Of a DNA stretch of 64,000 nucleotides, positions 22,044 through 38,819 are shown piece by piece. Below the pieces are notes generated by a model, which saw only the letters and a program-made list of their open reading frames with translations, ran no database searches and was not told the origin of the DNA. A program made the position numbers and the translations under genes. This stretch comes from Hyaloraphidium curvatum (Eukaryota; Monoblepharomycota; Hyaloraphidiomycetes; Hyaloraphidiales; Hyaloraphidiaceae). The stretch is from contig JAIVFI010000013.1 of assembly GCA_025558095.1 (NCBI GenBank), positions 434,001 through 498,000 on the forward strand, given 5' to 3'. Numbering within the stretch: the first letter of the stretch is position 1; each line of letters starts with the position of its first letter.

Positions 22044-22880
22044 ATGGCATCCGATGCAACGAGCAACGATGCATCCGACGCGAGCGCGCTGTTCCCACTG
22101 CCGAGCTCGATGACCACGGCCGATGCTCTCAAGATCGTTGCTCAAGAACGCGGCTGGACAGCCGAGGAGATGGCCTCGGACCTTCAGGTGCTCCACCGGG
22201 AGAGGCTCAGGACCATCGGAGACTGCAGGTGCGTGGTTCTGCCGCGCATGTCGACGGCGGCCCGGGGTTGACGTGTGATTCGCACCAAACGCGTCTCGCG
22301 ACGCGTTCCGCCGCGGCTTCCAACAGGTCACTCGGAAAAGACAGCTGGAAGGAGATCAAAGACGTGCCTTTGATCGTCCGAGAGTGAGATTGGATGCTGC
22401 GGCGTTCGAGACTGCGCGGGCCAGCTGACGAGTTCCCCCAGCAATCTGCGACGCCTTGCCTGGGCGGAAGTCGCGGCCGCCGGACCCAAGGGTGAAGTCA
22501 TTTCGAAGAAGCAGTACAAGCAGATGGAAGCGGAGTTCCGCAAGAAGGTCGAGGAAGCCCAGCAGCACGCGGACGCCACGGGTGCAGAGGTCGAGGTGGA
22601 GAACCCGATGCGGGCGGGCTTGCTGTCTTCCCTCGGGACTTTCACCGGTGTGCCTACGCTCGTACGTGGACGCAAGCCGCCGCCGCCACCTGCTGTCCCG
22701 CCGCCTCCTCCCGGACCTCCGGGCCCGTACTACCCCTACCCGGCGCCCCCCCCCGGGGTGGCGCCTCCTTCTCCTCCGCCAGTTGCTGCAACTGCCACAC
22801 CTGCAGCGTCACTCGCGGCTGGAGACGATGAGGCGGTCGTGGTTGGAAAAATTGAAGACTTGCAGTTCGGCAAGAAATGA
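22044..22880 (+). CDS. Unknown protein: helical N-domain, coiled coil, polyproline tail
   Basis: Three exons (introns 22229-22326 and 22384-22441) give about 226 residues. The N-terminal third is helical and SAM-like in pattern: 'TTADALKIVAQERGWTAEEM' and 'LQVLHRERLRTIGDCRSLGK', then 'SWKEIKDVPLIVRDNLRRL'. A charged helix 'QYKQMEAEFRKKVEEAQQHA' follows. The last 80 residues are proline runs ('GRKPPPPPAVPPPPPGPPGP') that could bind SH3, WW or profilin partners. The start Met begins an acid/Ser-rich leader. I do not recognise the family; the exon joins are supported by continuous helical sequence across both introns. Confidence 0.62.
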
Positions 22881-22919
22881 GCCTACGTGTGTCGTGTATT
22901 GATGGTATCACATTTGTGT

Positions 22920-25438
22920 TCATCTCTTCTGCTTCTTCCCCTTGGGCTGGGAGCGAAAGACAAAGTTGGGGAAGCCTTTGGAAGCTTGGGTTGACACCTC
23001 GTCCAGCATGTCCATCATGCATTCCTGCGGACCGCACGATCGGCTTTAGCAGCAGCCAGATCAGAGTCGCGTGCAGGCGAACCCACCTCCGCTTCCCGTT
23101 CTGCGAGCCTCTCGCACATGGGCCGCCACCGGACCCCGCTCTCGTCCAGATCCTGGGGAGGGAACGCAAAGTCCGGCCCAAAGTTCAGTTTCACCGATCC
23201 CCCACTAAAGAGGCTGACCGTGGGATAGTACCCGATCGTCCCGTCGTCCGCCACCGGAGGCTCGGGCAGGAAAGACTCGAGCGGCTTCCGGTGGTCCTCC
23301 GGGACCGCCGCAGCGGCCGGGATCGGCGCGGCAATGTCCTGAAAGGCGGTCCCTTGCGACACGCCGTTCTTGTAAAAGGTGATGTAGGAGCCGCGCAGGG
23401 TGGGAAAGTCCTTGGAAAGGAGCGACGCGTACCACGGGAGGGTCCGCTGGGTGATCGGCGTCGAGTGCGACTTCAGCGTCGCTGCCTTGTTGGACATCAT
23501 CATCCAGGTCAGCAAAGGAGGGATGTTGATGGGCTGATAGTCCCTGGACTCGAGGAAAAGGCCGCCGCGGAACCTGATGGCCGGCCGGTGGCGCTTGCTC
23601 TTGAACATGGAGACGGACTCCGGCGGCATTTTTGACAGATCGTGGATGAGCTGCGGCCTCTCATCCGATCCGGTGCCCTCTCCGTCGTTCTCCTCCTTGG
23701 GTGCAGGCTCCCTCGGAACCACGTTGCCGGCCATCGGGGGCAGGGAGATGAAGCAGCCGATCACGTCGCCGGATCCGAACGCGTCGGCGTACTTGACCGG
23801 CTGCGACTCGTGCAGCTTCTCCCCCGTGGAATCGCGGTAGCCGTATCCGTACGAGTCGTAGCCGATCGGAGCCCCCAGGGTTGCCTCGCGGCGCGACCAG
23901 CCCAGCCGCACATTGGCACCCGTGCGGCCCTCGTTGTCCGTCCGTCCTTCCGAGCCGCCCTTCAGAACGTGCACTTCAAAGTACCAGTTCCCCTCTGCAG
24001 AGGGCGTAGCGTGAGCATTGGGGAAGCAAAGCAGAGCAGGCACGCAACGTACCCTTGACGCCAACGTTGGACCGCACGCTGCGGAAGCCCGCCTTGTTCG
24101 TCGCGGTCACTCCGTCGTTCAGTACCTCAATCTGAGCGCTCCGATCCGTAGGGCTGAGGAATACGGGGGATCCACCCGCGCGGGACCGGAAGTACTGCTG
24201 CGGCCGGAAGTGGGTGTCCCGGAAGACGCCAGCAGGATTGGATTCGCCGAACTCGTACTGACGAGGTGGTGAGCTGGAACTCCCCCAGGCGTAGCACTTG
24301 CAGCCGTTGCCCACCTTGTAGCCGTCCTTGTTCCAAGGGTGCTCGACGTCCCAGTTGTCCGGCGGGATAAAAGCCCTCTGCGTCTCCTCCACCGTCTTGA
24401 GCGATCTCGAACGGTCTCCGGCGGCGGCGGGCTCAAAGAGCGCCATGGCTTCTAGATCAGCCGCTGCCGCCTCGTCGACGTCCCGCTCCAAACGGCGCTT
24501 CTTGTCTGCCGTCTTTTTGGTCCGCGTCGGCTCCGACGGGGCATCCTGCAGCTCGACGGCCTTGTTCGAACTCTGGAGCTCCTAAACCGCGCGTGAGCCG
24601 AAAATGAACTCATCACTGATGAGCACCGGGCAAAGATCACCTGTATCAGCCCGGGCCTGAGGTTGTAGAGGTTCTTCTCGCAGAGGGTAAAGGGCGACGA
24701 GGCGGAACGGCTCTTCTCGTCGAAAGGAGCAAAGAGGCTGGTGTTTGAGTACAAGCAGCTGCCGACCACAACCCAGGCGTTGGCCGATCGCTCGCTTGAA
24801 GAGAAGAGACGAAAGGTCGGCCCAGCGGCGATGGAACGGGGGGACCCGACCCACCGGTTGCGGCACAGAGACCGCCAGTTCTTGTCGATGAAAGGGCAGA
24901 TGTGTTCGTTCTTCTTGAAGTAGTAGGTCGGATCGTCTCCCGGGATCGTGGCATCGTGCATGGATCGCTTCGCGTCCTGCATCTTCTTCAGGGCCAGGCA
25001 CGCGATGGCCGTGACCACGGATTCCTCCCACGAGCCCGCGGTGCGCTCGAAGCGCTCCTCGCCCGGCCAGTCGCCTTCGTCGTCGGCCATGCCCTTTTCT
25101 GCGCGTACGCACAGCGCGCACGTGAAGTTGTAGTCCATCATGAACGTGATGAGGCCCTCGGCCCTAACGGGGGCGGACAGGCAGCTGGCGTGGAACCAGT
25201 TCCGGCACTTGCGGCACTGCAGGTTGACCTCGTTCAAGTTCCTGTCGCCGCCGCAGTAGCAGTAAAGGCCCTCGAGGTTCTGGGTGTGGTTGAGAATCCA
25301 GTGCCTCGCCTCGGGTTCGTACGGCAGCCCGCGGTCCCCGGGGCGCGGCGCCGGCCGCAGCGGCGACGGGCCGGCGCTGAAGTGCCCGTGCGACGCGTGC
25401 GGCGGCGGGCCCCTGCGCGGCGGCGTCGCCAGCGCCAT
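22920..25438 (-). CDS. ASH2: ASH2/Bre2-like COMPASS (H3K4 methyltransferase) subunit
   Basis: Core subunit of the SET1/MLL complex. After a Pro-rich leader, an atypical PHD finger reads 'LEGLYCYCGGDRNLNEVNLQ' then 'CRKCRNWFHASCL'. The winged-helix part has 'ESVVTAIACLALKKMQDAKR' and 'EHICPFIDKNWRSLCRNR', as in human ASH2L. After an acidic/basic linker comes the SPRY domain: 'AFIPPDNWDVEHPWNKDGYK', 'NWYFEVHVLKGG', 'RLGWSRREATLGAPIGYDSY', 'ITFYKNGVSQGTAF' and 'GTIGYYPTVSLFSGGSVKLN'. A 63-bp intron near the 3' end (donor GTGGGT, acceptor CCGCAG) joins to 'ECMMDMLDEVSTQASKGF'. Several introns lie between the PHD and SPRY parts. The full PHD-WH-SPRY layout resembles animal ASH2L more than yeast Bre2. 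Met at 25438 is chosen; another lies at 25480. Confidence 0.9.
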
Positions 25439-25562
25439 CTCTGATCTGTTGATGCTTGGGGTCGCCAGTCCCGCTAGCAATTTCTTTGTGATCGACGCCT
25501 CCCCCCAAAATCTCTAAGCCCATTCCCGAGCCCCGAGGAGCGGCGGGGCGCGGCAGCCTCCA
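25439..25562. promoter_or_regulatory. Shared divergent promoter region (ASH2 / PP1 subunit)
   Basis: Only 124 bp separate the two start codons, so both promoters must overlap here. No core element is obvious. Confidence 0.4.
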
Positions 25563-27135
25563 ATGGCGGCGGTCGAGGCGCGCACGCCGCCTGCGGGCGA
25601 GGGGCGGCCGCCCGAGCCGCGCAAGCGGCCGCCGTCGCCGACGCCGTTCCGCGCGCAGTCGCCGGCGGGCTTCGCGGGCTTCGAGCCGCCGAAGGACAAG
25701 CCGGACCGCAAGAAGACGAAGCGCGCGAAGCCGCACTCGCGCGCAAACAAGCAGCCCGGCGCGCGCGGCCGCCGCCGCTCCGTCGACGACGATGCCCCGC
25801 CGTTGTTGGTCCGCACCGCCCCCGCACCGCCGCCCGCGCCGCAGGGCCGGCTGGGCAAGTCGCTGTTCCAGGACTTCGAGCGCACGCTGCAGGACATCGG
25901 CAAGCTGCTGAAGCGCACCGTGCCCGCGAACCTGCGCACGGAGGACGGCGAGGACGGCGGGGACAACGAAAACGCAGACAGGGATCAGAGGTGGGCGGCT
26001 GCGGCCCGGGCCGTGCGTGCCGGCGGTCTGACTCGTAATTCTGCCTAGGGGCTCCGACAGCGAGGCTCCGTCGCGCCCACAGACCCCCGAGGACCCCGCC
26101 CAGGAATCCAGCGACCCGCTGGCGGAGTCCTTCCAGCGCCTCGACCTTGCTTCCCACGACGAAGAGCCGCGTGCGCCCGAAGTCGTCGAGATCCGCGCGC
26201 TCGACGGCGACGCTGCGGCGGACGTTGGCGGAACCGACGGGGAGGACGTTTTGGCCGGCCCAGCGGCCGCGCCTGCACCCGAGGACGCGGCAGCGTTGGA
26301 TGCCGTGGAAGCGGCGGACCTGGTGGAGTTCGAAAGCTCGCGACGGCGGGTGCGCTTCCACTCGGAGGAGCTTTCCATCGTGCTCGCTTTCCACGCTGCT
26401 GCGCCCCCGGTGGCGCTCTACGACTCGGGGGCCGCATGCCTTGCTTTTCCCGATCCGGGTGACCGCTACTTCGAACTGGAGCGCGAGAGGGAGCGGGAGC
26501 GGGAGGAGGAGGAGCGCAAGTTTGTCCACGGCGTCGTGGTGCACGGCTGGACTCCGTACCCCGCGTACGCGGGCGACGAGCCGTCCACGCTGCGCGTCGA
26601 GGACGTGCGGCTCCGAGCCCGCACCACCGTCGGCGTGACCATCGCCGTGCGCAATCTTGCCTTCAACAAGCGCGTGGTGGTCAGGTTCACGCTGGACCGG
26701 TGGCACTCTTTCCAGGAGGTGGAGGCCAAGTTCGTGACCAAGCTGAACCCCAACGACGATTCCTGGGATCGCTTCCTGGCCGAAATCGAGGTGCCGTCCG
26801 ACATTTTCCGGCGCGATCCGACGGTTTCCGCCGAGCTGGAGGAGCACGAGGACGGCGAGGAGGACCCCGTGCGCGGGACTGCGGGGGGACGAATGTTCTT
26901 CGCCATCAAGTTCCTGTGTCCGGGGGCGGGCGAGTGGTGGGACAACAACCGGGGCCGCAATTTTGAGGTCGAGTTCCGTCGTCGCAGGCGGCAGAACGCC
27001 GCGTGGGAGGGAGAGGCTGTGTTCCGGAACATGCGGCGCAAGGACATCAGGAGGACCGAGAGGACCCGCAGAAAGCAGGAAGAGTGGGACAAGCACTTTC
27101 CGAACGTCGCCGACTCCAGGATAAAGAGGTCTTGA
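25563..27135 (+). CDS. Protein phosphatase 1 regulatory subunit with CBM21 domain
   Basis: Glycogen-targeting type PP1 subunit (Gac1/PPP1R3 family), which brings phosphatase 1 to glycogen and glycogen synthase. Two exons (intron 25991-26048) give about 504 residues. The PP1-docking RVxF motif is 'SRRRVRFHSEEL'. After an unusual Glu/Arg run ('ELEREREREREEEERKF') the CBM21 carbohydrate-binding module reads 'VGVTIAVRNLAFNKRVVVRF', 'TLDRWHSFQEVEAKFV', 'DRFLAEIEVPSDI' and 'MFFAIKFLCPGAGEWWDNNR', the classic family motifs, with the aromatic WWDNN sugar/synthase site. The N-terminal third is basic and Pro-rich. A basic helical tail ('NMRRKDIRRTERTRRKQEEW') follows the module. Confidence 0.92.
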
Positions 27136-27310
27136 TGCCGCGTGGGTCGCGCGGTGGGGGGCAAAGGTTGACAGTTTCTTTCGAAATGGACACGTGGGCA
27201 ACTGGACGTAGTGGAGATGATTGGTTTTGCTGGCATCCGTTTGGACCTTCGCGCACGTCATACCCCGAATCGATGTGTAGCTCATGGTTTTTTGGCAATG
27301 CATTTCACGT

Positions 27311-28465
27311 TCACTTCTTTTTCGCCGCGCCCCTGCTCCTCGACCTCGAGTAGCTTCTCGAAGACCGGCTCCGCGACCTCGAGTACGACCGGCTCCTGGA
27401 GCGCCTTTAGAAAAGTTCCCCGGGCGTGCGTTGCGAAACGCTCACCTCGATCGGCTGCGAGACGAGAAGCTCCGGCTGCGGCTCCGACCCCGACCTTTCC
27501 GCGGGGGAGAGCGGCTGCGGCTTGCGCTACGACTGCGCGAGGAGTAGGAGCGGGACCTCGACCGTCCCTTCCGCGGAGCCGGAGACCTCGATCGTCCCTT
27601 CCGCGGGGCGGGCGACCGACTCCTGCTCCGTGACGACCGACCCTTCCGTGGCGCCGGCGCCGGCCTCTTGTCCCTCCCGGAATCTCGGTAGGAGGTCGCA
27701 GCGCCGCGGTTCCACCGATCCCTCGACAGGGAACGTTTCCTGGCGTCCCGGCTGCCAGCCCTGTCGCGGCTGTCGTACGTCGGCCGGTAGCTGTACCGCG
27801 AGTTGGGCGGTGGTGTGCGACCGCGCCGCCTTGCATCCCTGGCGTCCACCTCGTCTCTGTATCCGCGCCCTGCCCGAGCCGGCTCGGCGGGTGGCCGCGG
27901 CTGGACATAGGCGCACGAGACGACGTTTCCGTCAATCTGGGCCCCATCCATGTGCGCAATGGCGGCTTCTGCTTCGTCCTGGGTCGAATACGTGATGAAG
28001 GCGAACCCCTTGTTGGCATCGACTGCCCGGACGGCCTGGTGAGGCGTTTGCGGGCGCACGGAAGCGTCCAAGGTCTCACTTTGCCGGTTCATCGGCACCG
28101 CGACCTCCTTGACCGTGCCGTAGTTTCCGAATATCTCCCGCACATGTCCCTCGTTGACGTTCCGCGTCAACTTTTGCACAATGATCTTTGTCTTGGCGGC
28201 GCCCTCCCCCTCCGGTCTCCGGCTCGGCGCAGCTCGACCGCGGCTCGAGCGCGAGCTCTGGGACATCGGAGACCTGCTCCGAGGCGACCTCGAGCGCGAC
28301 CGGGAGTAGGACCTGACGATGCGGCGTTCAGAGCGGGGAGACGCGGTTCTCGGGCGGGAGCGCTAACCGGCTACGCGACCTCGAGCTCGCTGACCTGCTG
28401 CGGCTGGAATCCGGCGACCGCCGTCGCGACCGCGACCGGCTTCTGTTTTCTTTTTCCACGTCCAT
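27311..28465 (-). CDS. RNPS1: RNPS1-like SR protein (RRM flanked by RS domains)
   Basis: Splicing/EJC accessory factor. Four exons. The first gives an RS leader 'ENRSRSRSRRRSPDSSRSR' joined (intron 28313-28394) to more RS repeats. The RRM has 'TKIIVQKLTRNVNEGHVREI', 'FGNYGTVKEVAVPMNRQ' and, across intron 28023-28079, 'IDANKGFAFITYSTQDEAEA' with 'AIAHMDGAQIDGNVVSCAYV'; LTRNV and HMDGxQIDG are RNPS1 signatures. The C-terminal half is an RS domain with repeats of 'APRKGRSRS'. A last intron of only 41 bp (27405-27445) leads to 'SRSRSYSRSRSRSS' and ends 'GAAKKK'. The joins are supported by RS periodicity on both sides. Confidence 0.85.
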
Positions 28466-28638
28466 CGGAAGACTCGTGGGGGGAAAGACCGAACGACTTT
28501 GCTGCGCGGCGCGACTCCCGAGGCGGTCACGCTCATCACAGGCTCAAGAAGGGGAGGCTGCGGGAAAGGCAACATGCCATGTATCCACGACAAAGAAAGA
28601 CAAATCCAAGGGTATCAACATGCCCAATCTACGTGGCG

Positions 28639-33963
<5,325 letters not shown>

Positions 33964-34103
33964 CGCGGGAACGGGTGTCTGCGCGACCTGGCGAGTGATG
34001 GTGAGCTCACGGGTGCCTCCTTCACCCCGGACGCCTGCGTACGGAAAGGAAAAGAGAGCAGCAGATCCTAGGCAATCTATCGCAACTGCATCACAACTCA
34101 TAT

Positions 34104-35316
34104 TCACATTCCTCCGCGCGTGACCATAGCGCCCTCCTTCTTGGGCATTTGCCTCGTCGGGGTCTGGATAGCCGAGACCCAGCTGAAGGTGGACGCATCA
34201 GCACCATCCAAGCGACCTGAGCAGCGACAACTCACGTGACCCCGTACCACATGATGAGGATCACGGGGATCATGGCAAAGATGGCCTGGAACATGCCGGT
34301 GTTCAGGACCCAGTACTTCTGGAAGAACGGCCGGTCGTTAAAGGCGACGTCGCCCCACGGACCGGTGTAGTTTGCGGGCAGCTGACGCTTGGTGAGCTGC
34401 GGGAATCTTCAGAAACGCGCCGCTGCCGCGACGACGTGCGCTCCCACCACCCGGGCACTGATCTTGCTCGTGTAGATGACGGTCCACTTGTCGCCGGCAA
34501 TCTTGCGCGCGCTGTCCACGAGCTCGCTGAGCTTGTTGTCGTTGGTGGTGAAGTCGTCCACGGGGAGCGCGGGGAGCGTGACGGGGACGACGGACATGCC
34601 GGCCTCGCCCTTCCGGACCTCGCCATCTGCCAGGAAGCGATTAGCCATCGCCGGCTGCCCTGGTCTACACCCAACGCCACATACCGGTGAAGAACTGCGC
34701 GTTGGGGCACATGCCCGAGATCGTCTGCAAGACCGCGTCATAGTTCGAAGTGTGGGCACCGTCGATGGTGCCAAAGTAGGGGATCGTGATGGAGTACTGC
34801 GCCTCGTCCATCGACCGCTTCACGAACGACCCGGTGATGTGCTTCTTCACGGTGGCGAAGTGCACCTGGACGGATTCGGGGTCAGGCAGCGACGAGGCAT
34901 TGGCACGAAGGCAAGCTCACCCCGGGTTGGTCAATGACGAGGGTCACGCCCTCGCAGTCCCCGACGAAAGGCTTCAGCGTCGATGCCAACGACGACTCGT
35001 CGACGAACGCGACGGCTGGGATGTCGGGGTGCGCCCTGGAACCGCGCGATGCCGGTGAGCCCGCGCTCTCCACGCTCCGCCGACGCCACACCCCGCCCGT
35101 GCGCCCTCCAATGCCTCTTCTCCATGTACGGGCGTTGGCCGGGCCCCATCGCCGGGAAGGAGGAGGTCTGCGCCGCCTGGAAGCTCCAGATGTCCGCCCG
35201 CGCCATCGCCCTCACCTCTTCCCGGACCACACCATGAGGGGCGCGGTGTTCTGGAACGCCACGGCGGAAGACGCCGCGCTCACGAGGAGGAGCACAGTAA
35301 TTGACGAACCACGCAT
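34104..35316 (-). CDS. V-ATPase assembly factor, BIG1/Voa1/Ac45-like
   Basis: An ER membrane protein that helps assemble the V0 sector. It starts with a signal peptide 'MRGSSITVLLLVSAASSAVA' followed by 'FQNTAPLMVWSG', the typical start of the BIG1/ATP6AP1 luminal domain. Internal markers are 'CEGVTLVIDQPG', 'SITIPYFGTIDGAHTSNYDA' and, after several introns, the diagnostic 'LPANYTGPWGDVAFNDRPFF' with the membrane helix 'MFQAIFAMIPVILIMWYGV'. A consensus donor (GTGAGT at 34235) and an acceptor at 34183 add a short basic tail 'SAIQTPTRQMPKKEG'. Without that intron the protein would stop at 34232. Not every upstream junction was resolved. Confidence 0.8.
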
Positions 35317-35545
35317 CGTGGAGGCGAAGGTGGGAGCAGGAGGTGGCGCCGGACTTGATGCTAGCCCGCGATCGCTGATAGGCCTGCAAGCCTCTAACTT
35401 GCACTGGTACACCTCACCACTTCATCCACAAGGCACCCCAACGATCGCAGCAGTCGTAGAACTGGTTTCCAACTGGAGTTGAAGTTATTGGGGGGGTAGG
35501 GAGTCTGGTCTCTGAACAGTAGACGCCCGGCGACGCCGCATTTCT

Positions 35546-37430
35546 TCAAAAGAATACAGGGCGCGTTGATTTCTTCTGCGAGAGCGCCACGTTCCTCGAC
35601 TCGAAGAATTCCTTAACGTCCGCCTCCTTGATCACCCTCCCGCGCTTCGCATACTCGCGCAGGAACTCCGACAGCTCGTCCCGCACCTGGTTGTACACGT
35701 TGACGGCCTCGATCGCTTTGTTGCGCGGCATGCGGTTTAGCTGTTTGAGCGCGAGGTCGTCGGGCGAATCGGTCGCCTCCTCGTCCAGGGGCGGCTCGTA
35801 GAGCTCCTCCGGCTCGTGGAGGAAGACCAGATCGCGGACGTAGTACATGTCGAGGCACTCCTTGCATGCGCAGAGGGCGTCGCGCCATCCGCCTGCGATC
35901 GCGCTCAGCGATGCCGCCGAAGGGATGCCCACGCGACCCACTTGTGCCATAAAGGTCCAGCTCTCCCACATCGGCGTCCGGAAGCTGCTTCAATGTGCAA
36001 ACGCGCGGCCCTTCGCCCTTCTGGGGCGAGCCCGACTGGTCCCCTTTCCGCGGTGACGATCGCGCGGACAGCAATCTCGGCTTCTTTGCCGTTCCGCTCG
36101 GGCCGGGATCGGATCCCAGCTCGTCATCCAGCGGTCTTTTGCCCGCCTGAACGTCCGGTTTCGCTTCGACGACGGGCCTGGCGAAGAATGCCGCGGATGC
36201 GCTGTAGCGCTTGAGGAAAGGGTGCTTCTCCGTGCTGTGGGAGGGGGCGTTGAGCTGCAGTGCTTATGGCGAGCGAGCATTCCCACCAGCGCCGGCAGAA
36301 AAAGTCCTCGTACTCGCTTTGCTCGGGAATCTGGGGTCATCGAGTCAGCGACGGTCACCAAAAGCCCATGAGGAAACTGACCCCGCCGAGACAGCGATCG
36401 TGGTACCAATCTGACCCAGCAAACACGAGCAGACAGACCATCCCGATCGAGTCTTGCGTTAGGACCAAGTCCGCGAGAGGTGGCCAATCCAAGCGCACCT
36501 TCGCATACGAGGCACTGCAGCATGTCGTCGCTTTCCGGCACGTACGCCTTGCCGCAGAGGCAGTACCTGTCCTCGAAGTTCGGGCCGTAGCTGTTCTCCG
36601 GGTTGATCTCCGCGTCCCGGTCCTTGGCCTGCAGTGTGCACGGGGCTGCGGTGCGGGACGCTCAGCGAGGGCCGCGATCCGCGCCCGGACAACCTACACG
36701 GGAAGCGGTGGCCCCCGCAGTCGCAGCGGAAGTGCCTCCGGGCCTGAAGTTCGATCAGATCGTGGTCCGTGTGGCACTGCGACGCAGTCAGCCGATTTAC
36801 AACGCTGGCCCGCGCTTCCACCAACCGAAATGGAGCACGAGTAGCAGATTCCGGCCGGGCTGGTCCCGTCCTTGGCGCAGGTTTGGCAGACGTAGATGTT
36901 TTGCCTCACGTATCCTGTCACGGACGTCGGGACGTCAGGACGGCGCGCGGGCCTGCAGCTAGGGCGCCGACCTTGGTCGAAGCTGCACTCGTCAAACTTC
37001 CGGGGCAGCGCCTCCGCAGCTTCCTGTAAAGCCGAATTCCGACCAGCATTGCAGGTTTATCGCCCGAGGGCCCGCCGTCCGACAGTCAACCACAGGCGTC
37101 GAGGGTGCGCGACGGCTCCACCTTGTACAGCTCGTCCTCCGCCTCGACCCACTCCTGCAGCGTCAGCTCCTCCTCTTCCTCGGCATGGGTCCCGAGCTCG
37201 GAGGTCGGAACGGCGCTCTCGGGCTCCGCGGCGGAACTCGGGACGCCCGTCTCGGCAGCCGTCGGGGCGGGCTCGCCGGCCTCCGCGCCGGGCGGGATTC
37301 CCATCATGTCGGGAAATGCAGCGGAGGGATGGGCTCCGCGGGATTGCGGCGGCGGCTCCGGAACGGCCGGGAGAGTTGGGGCCGTCGACGATTCGGATTC
37401 GAAGGAGTTCTGTCGGACGCGACTCCTCAA
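35546..37430 (-). CDS. UBR7: UBR7-like E3 (UBR box plus PHD-like finger)
   Basis: Putative ubiquitin ligase. An acidic leader with 'ELTLQEWVEAEDELYKVEP' matches the UBR7 N-terminus. The UBR box follows: 'RKFDECSFDQGR', 'TGYVRQNIYVCQTCAKDGTS' and 'PAGICYSCSISCHTDHDLIE', then 'ARRHFRCDCGGHRF'. The PHD-like finger has 'SYGPNFEDRYCLCGKAYVPE' and 'SDDMLQCLVCE'. The C-terminal block 'WRDALCACKECLDMYYVRDL' with 'FLHEPEELYEPPLDEE' is also UBR7-specific. At least five introns separate these parts. The first in-frame Met (37430) is used; Mets at 37307 and 37304 also fit. It lies in tandem with the RING gene upstream. Confidence 0.85.
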
Positions 37431-37499
37431 TCATCAGGACCCCTTCGGACGCCTTCACCTCCCTCGATCCATTGCCAATAAGGCGCCAAGCAGTGTAGA

Positions 37500-38719
37500 T
37501 CACGCCCTGAACACCTGCACGATCCTCTCCACCTCCGTCCTGCAGATCGGACACGACCGCACCCCTTCCTCTGCTGCCTCCTCCTCCCAGTACGCCTCGG
37601 CGTGCGGCTGGCCGTGCATCCGCGCCTCCGTCTCCCGCAGCCGCCGACCGCGGTGATCAGGGCGCGGGCCGGGCTGCCGCCGCGAGGGGGCGAGGCGCGA
37701 GGCGCAGGGCATGCAGACGGAGAGGTGTCCGCTGTGGACGGGCGGCAGGGTAAGTAGAATGTGGGAAGCAGGCGCGGTACCACGAACCAGGGGATGATAA
37801 CGGCGTCCACGGAGCGGGAGAAGCAGATCCGGCAGTCCTTGGAGGCCCGTTCGCCCTCCCCCTTTTCCCTGGGTTCGCCCTCCTCCTCCTCCAAGCGATC
37901 AGCGCCGCCCGCCGCAGGCTCCTCGGCGCGGACAACGGGCTCGCGCTCCCGGCCGGCGGCACCGACGATCCACGACACGATCGACTCGGGCGTCCACTCG
38001 TCGAGCCAGCTCCCCGCCCCGTTCCCATCGTCCCCGTCCCCGCCTTCAGGTCGCCGATCGCGCCGTGCCCTCCAATACCGCAGCCTCCTCTCCTCCTCCC
38101 TCCGCCTGCGCAGCACCCCCGCCAGCCGCACGATCTTGCCCGCCTCGTCCTCGCCCGTGCCCAGCTGCACCAGAAGCGCGACGATTTCGGCCTCCTTGCG
38201 CTCCGCCGCGGCGAGCTCCGCGTCGTCGGGCATGCACGCGCGGCAGTCGGTCCATTCGGGAGAGTGCGGGCAGAACCATTCCTTGTACGGAATCTCGACG
38301 GGCAGGTTCGCGTGGGGATTCCATAAGCGCGCCGGGTCCGAGAGGTCCTCCTCGTCCCGGTTCCGCTGTGCCAGGAAGCTCCGGATGAACATCTGCGTAA
38401 TGGGCGATTGACCCGGGATCGTTTCGGGGTCGAGCGGCACGTAGGAGGCGGTGGGGACATCGGGCACGAAGCCCAGGCGGTCCTTGCAGGCTCCGCAGTA
38501 CCACTCCTCCCTGGCAGCCACCGGCAGGAACCCGTGCCCGTCCACGTATTTGAGGTAGGAGCCCCGCTTGCGCACGTCGGGGGGCAGGGCGGCCTCCGAC
38601 GCGGAGCGCAGCACCTCGCGCCTGTCGAGGCACGGGCAGCAGCTGGGCTGCGTCAGCGAGCAGGGCCCATGGCCGCAGGGCTTTTGGAGGCCGCCGTGCG
38701 CGTGCCCGCTGGCCGACAT
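37500..38719 (-). CDS. RING-finger protein with Cys-rich N-terminus, family unknown
   Basis: Two exons joined by an intron at about 37,725-37,780. That join creates a complete C-terminal RING-HC: 'CRICFSRSVDAVIIPCGHLS', 'VCMPCASRLAP', and, after a 30-residue loop, 'RSCPICRTEVERIVQVFRA' at the extreme C-terminus. This MULAN/XIAP-type terminal RING suggests an E3 ligase. The N-terminal half has Cys/Trp motifs of no family I recognise ('CGHGPCSLTQPSCCPCLDRR', 'EEWYCGACKDRLGFVPD', 'KEWFCPHSPEWTDCRACMPD'), possibly zinc-binding. A basic coiled segment and an acidic linker precede the RING. It is divergent from NCBP1 (100 bp apart). Confidence 0.72.
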
Positions 38720-38819
38720 CTCTCCGTGCGGGTTGGGAGCGGGAGCCGCCAGCGGGGCGTTGTTGACTTGTCGTTTCGTCGCCTCTTCTTGTCACTTCCT
38801 CCCCGCCCCCTCTCCTCCA
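38720..38819. promoter_or_regulatory. Shared divergent promoter region (RING gene / NCBP1)
   Basis: Exactly 100 bp lie between the two start codons. It is pyrimidine-rich on the + strand just before the NCBP1 ATG (TTCCTCCCCGCCCCCTCTCC). Confidence 0.4.

Noticed and set aside
21853-22880. PEX14 as identity for the proline-rich gene
   Set aside because: The N-terminal PEX5-binding helices and membrane segment of PEX14 are absent.
25474-27303. 609-codon open frame on the minus strand
   Set aside because: It lies across the CBM21 gene on the other strand; composition is low-complexity Ala/Arg and no family is visible.
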